Below are positions 61,767 through 64,000 of a stretch of 64,000 nt of DNA, piece after piece. The stretch spans positions 248,001-312,000 of the forward strand of contig NZ_ABVL01000006.1 of the NCBI RefSeq assembly GCF_000173075.1, read 5' to 3'. Source of the stretch: Chthoniobacter flavus Ellin428. Its GTDB lineage: Bacteria; Verrucomicrobiota; Verrucomicrobiia; Chthoniobacterales; Chthoniobacteraceae. The notes under the pieces are model-generated. The model was not told where the DNA came from, searched no databases, and saw only the letters and a program-made list of their open reading frames with translations. The position numbers and the translations under genes were made by a program. The stretch's first letter is position 1, and the number at the start of each line of letters is the position of its first letter.

Positions 61767-63083
61767 CTACGCCAAACTCAGCGGCCCGCCGGCGCAGAGG
61801 TCGGCTTTGCCAAAGGTCTCGAGCTGGGTGTGGCCCATGGCGTGGGCGAGGGTCAGCCAGAGGCGGTTGTGCGGGGTTTTGTCGAGCTTCACGCTGCGGC
61901 CCATCTTGAAGCCGGGAGCACCGCCGATCATCACGCACGGGATATTGTCCAAGGCGTGGGTGTTGCCTTTGCCGAGCTCGTTGGTCCAGACGATGAGTGT
62001 GTGGTCTAGCATACTACCCTCGCCGGACGGCTCGGGCGTTTCCGCTAGGCGTTTCGCGAGATAGGCGAGCTCACCGGCGAACCACGTGTTGATCTTCTTC
62101 AGCTTCGCGTAGGAATCCTGGTTCGTATCGGGCTCGTGGGAAAGCGAGTGGTGGCCTTCCTGGATGCCCAACCAGCGCATCTGCGCCTGGCCGACGGAAC
62201 GCATGTACTGCAGCGTGGCGACGCGCGTCATGTCGTTGGCCAGCGAATTGACCAACAGGTCGATTTGCATGCGGCTGATTTGCGGCGTGTTGTCGTTCAC
62301 CAGCTCCACGCTCGGGTCGAGCTCGGGCATCGGGTGCGTCATCTTCGCGTCCTTGTCGCTGTGCTTCAGATCCTGCTCGAGGTTGCGGACGATGGTCACG
62401 TGCTGATCGAGCAACGCCTTGTCGCGCGCGCTGAGCTTGGCGGAGACGCGCGTGAGATCCTCGCGCACGTCGTCGAGAATGCTCACGAGATTGTCGCGAT
62501 CCTTCATCCGTCCATACATCTTGCCGAACATCTGGTAAGGATTATCGATCGGCGCGACCGGCTGATTGGCGCCGGCATAGCTCATCCGCGTCCAGGGATC
62601 CGCGCGATCCGGCACCGCGACGCCAAACTCCAGCGACCCGAAACGCGTGCGCGTATCCTTCTGCCCCTGGAGGAAATTCTTGATCTCCTGGTCGATCGAA
62701 ATGCTGCTCGCCCATCCCGCCGGCGTGCCGCCGCCGCCGCGGATGTTGCCGGGCAGGAGCTCATTGGCCGTGAGCAGGCAGCTCATACCGCGCATGTGAT
62801 TGTCGCCATCGCCGCGGATCTTGTTGCAGATACCGTCGACCACCAGCGTCCGATCCTTGAAGGGATTCAGCGGCTCCATGATCGGCTTGAACGCCAGCTC
62901 ACCGGCGGCATCGGGCCAGAATTCGTTCGGCAGCGTGCCATTCGGCGAGAACATGATGATCACGCGCTGGCGACTCTGCGGCGTCGATGCCCCCATGAGG
63001 CTCGGCAAGCCGGCGAGGAAAGGCAGCGCAGCGGAGGAGACGCCGAGTTGGCGGAGGAATTGGCGGCGGTTCAGGATGCTCAT
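61767..63083 (-). CDS. DUF1552 family protein, Tat-exported
   Basis: A 438-residue protein with a twin-arginine-type signal [18 protein letters not shown], then DUF1552 motifs: [19 protein letters not shown] near 43, [18 protein letters not shown] near 96, [10 protein letters not shown] near 128 and [15 protein letters not shown] near 375. It overlaps the DUF1592 gene upstream by 4 bp (ATGA). The DUF1552/DUF1592 pair is typical of Planctomycetes and Verrucomicrobia and is secreted; its role is unknown. Export would use the Tat system to which tatA (4956, 5299) belongs. Confidence 0.88.
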   Translation of the reverse strand: MSILNRRQFLRQLGVSSAALPFLAGLPSLMGASTPQSRQRVIIMFSPNGTLPNEFWPDAAGELAFKPIMEPLNPFKDRTLVVDGICNKIRGDGDNHMRGMSCLLTANELLPGNIRGGGGTPAGWASSISIDQEIKNFLQGQKDTRTRFGSLEFGVAVPDRADPWTRMSYAGANQPVAPIDNPYQMFGKMYGRMKDRDNLVSILDDVREDLTRVSAKLSARDKALLDQHVTIVRNLEQDLKHSDKDAKMTHPMPELDPSVELVNDNTPQISRMQIDLLVNSLANDMTRVATLQYMRSVGQAQMRWLGIQEGHHSLSHEPDTNQDSYAKLKKINTWFAGELAYLAKRLAETPEPSGEGSMLDHTLIVWTNELGKGNTHALDNIPCVMIGGAPGFKMGRSVKLDKTPHNRLWLTLAHAMGHTQLETFGKADLCAGGPLSLA

Positions 63084-64000
63084 AATGGTTTTGGGGCGGT
63101 GGACGGTTTCGATTCCTGCGCGACCTTGGCCTCGGGCTCCGGCGTCCCGCGCATGGCGGCAGTAATGGCGATATCGCTCAACAGCTTGCGGATATTGAAA
63201 CCGGAACTGGTGAACGACTGGCGCAAATTCTCCAACTCATCCGGGCCGTAGACATTCACCTCCTGCTTCACGGTGTACTGGAAAAGGAGATGGATGAAGG
63301 CGCGATGCCCGCTCGGCGTTTCCGCCGCGAACTTCACCAGGTCGCGCGCGCCGGTGAGATGAATCTTGTCGCCTTCATCGGTGGAAAAATCGGTCACCGC
63401 GTTCACCGGTTTGTGATTGTCCTGGGTGCGCCAGCGGCCGATCGCGTCGTAATTCTCCAGGCTGAAGCCGAGCGGATTGATCGTCCCATGGCAGCCCATG
63501 CAGTTCGTGTTCTTCGTCAGCTCAGTGATCTTCTCGCGCATCGTGAGATGCGAGTCGAACTTCGCATCCTCGAAAGCGACCGCCATGGGCGGCGGCTTGA
63601 GCGTCATCCCGACGATCGTGCGAGTGAGAAACACGCCGCGATGAATCGGCGAGGTCTGCTTGCTCGAAGCAAAGGCGGCGAGCAGATACGGATGCGTGAC
63701 CACCCCCGAGCGCCGATTCGGATCGAACTCCACGCGCTGGAAGCCTTCACCGGAAACGCTCTTGTCATACAGCTTGGCCAGCCGCTCGTTGAGCAGCAGG
63801 TAATTCGCCTGCAGCAGCTCGCGGTAGTCCGACTTGTCACTCCATACGACCTGATCGAGGAAGAGGAAGAGTGAGGTGCGCAGATCGGCGAGCACCTGCG
63901 CGTCGAATTCCGGAAACGACTTGGGATCCTTCTGGATGCCTTCCGCGCGCTCCAGTTCGAGCCAGTAGTGGAAGAAGCCGTGCATCTTCGCCTTGGTTCG
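63080..64000 (-). CDS. DUF1592/DUF1588/DUF1585 protein (PSD1-like), partial, with CxxCH
   Basis: The frame is open to the right window edge, so only the C-terminal 300 or so residues are visible. Seen: [20 protein letters not shown] and [12 protein letters not shown] (DUF1592), [20 protein letters not shown] and [20 protein letters not shown] (DUF1588), a haem motif [20 protein letters not shown] (CxxCH) and [14 protein letters not shown] (DUF1585). The protein is large, exported and probably cytochrome-like; it forms a two-gene unit with DUF1552. Function unknown. Confidence 0.88.
   Translation of the reverse strand, partial: RTKAKMHGFFHYWLELERAEGIQKDPKSFPEFDAQVLADLRTSLFLFLDQVVWSDKSDYRELLQANYLLLNERLAKLYDKSVSGEGFQRVEFDPNRRSGVVTHPYLLAAFASSKQTSPIHRGVFLTRTIVGMTLKPPPMAVAFEDAKFDSHLTMREKITELTKNTNCMGCHGTINPLGFSLENYDAIGRWRTQDNHKPVNAVTDFSTDEGDKIHLTGARDLVKFAAETPSGHRAFIHLLFQYTVKQEVNVYGPDELENLRQSFTSSGFNIRKLLSDIAITAAMRGTPEPEAKVAQESKPSTAPKPL

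Noticed and set aside
1-64000. tRNA or rRNA genes
   Set aside because: I scanned for tRNA-like T-loops and for rRNA core motifs and saw none that fold; a dedicated covariance search would be needed to exclude them.

Overview
The window looks like a chromosomal segment of a Verrucomicrobiota bacterium. This is inferred from gene families; no rRNA was seen. The evidence is a PEP-CTERM protein built of autotransporter-type beta-strand repeats, a 1103-residue PVC-type membrane-bound dehydrogenase with HEAT repeats and a CxxCH haem site, an adjacent DUF1552/DUF1592 pair, and several secreted beta-helix, Calx-beta and delta-60 proteins. GC content is high, most genes are housekeeping, and I see no tRNA, rRNA, insertion sequence, prophage or CRISPR array.

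Layout. 1-5.5 kb: partial PaaK-like ligase, a 25-codon remnant of a secreted endonuclease/phosphatase, a PEP-CTERM repeat protein, the intact endonuclease/phosphatase and two tandem tatA genes. 5.6-13.7 kb: hybrid histidine kinase, L,D-transpeptidase, TMTC-like membrane TPR protein, then a tight operon of two-domain CbiX-like protein, DR2241-type Fe-S protein, amidohydrolase and D-Ala-D-Ala carboxypeptidase. 14-18 kb: NtrC-type regulator, two small exported proteins and rpoN. 18-23.8 kb: TPR protein, Mrp ATPase, a small protein, then the operon pyrR-pyrB-DUF4288-pyrC with a PyrR-binding hairpin at the pyrR ribosome binding site. 23.8-34.5 kb: vapBC-like module with a third gene, secreted proteins, aldo/keto reductase, frameshifted epimerase, xerD, and a frameshifted secreted metzincin. 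34.5-41 kb: slipin, nfeD, purC, maf, a DUF4412-like gene, gcvH and gcvT. 41-53 kb: inactive rhomboid, beta-helix protein, trpD, a zinc-ribbon/prepilin-like/SPFH operon and the large PVC dehydrogenase. 53-64 kb: sucA-sucB, LssY_C protein, sugar isomerase, ilvN-ilvC (ilvC frameshifted), a small toxin-antitoxin-like pair and the DUF1552/DUF1592 pair.

Two signals run through the whole window. First, most intergenic gaps hold a long imperfect palindrome made of a short degenerate word (ATTAAG, CGAATG, TTGATAG, CCAACAT, GCAGAG, AAGCTCCAGCTT and others). These nearly always lie just 3' of a stop codon, several are shared between loci, and loop and flank changes are often compensated. They may be terminators, a dispersed repeat family, or both, and they are the best candidate here for something undescribed. 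Second, four otherwise well conserved genes carry six one-base frameshifts, all at CCC/GGG runs. That points to sequencing error more than to gene decay.
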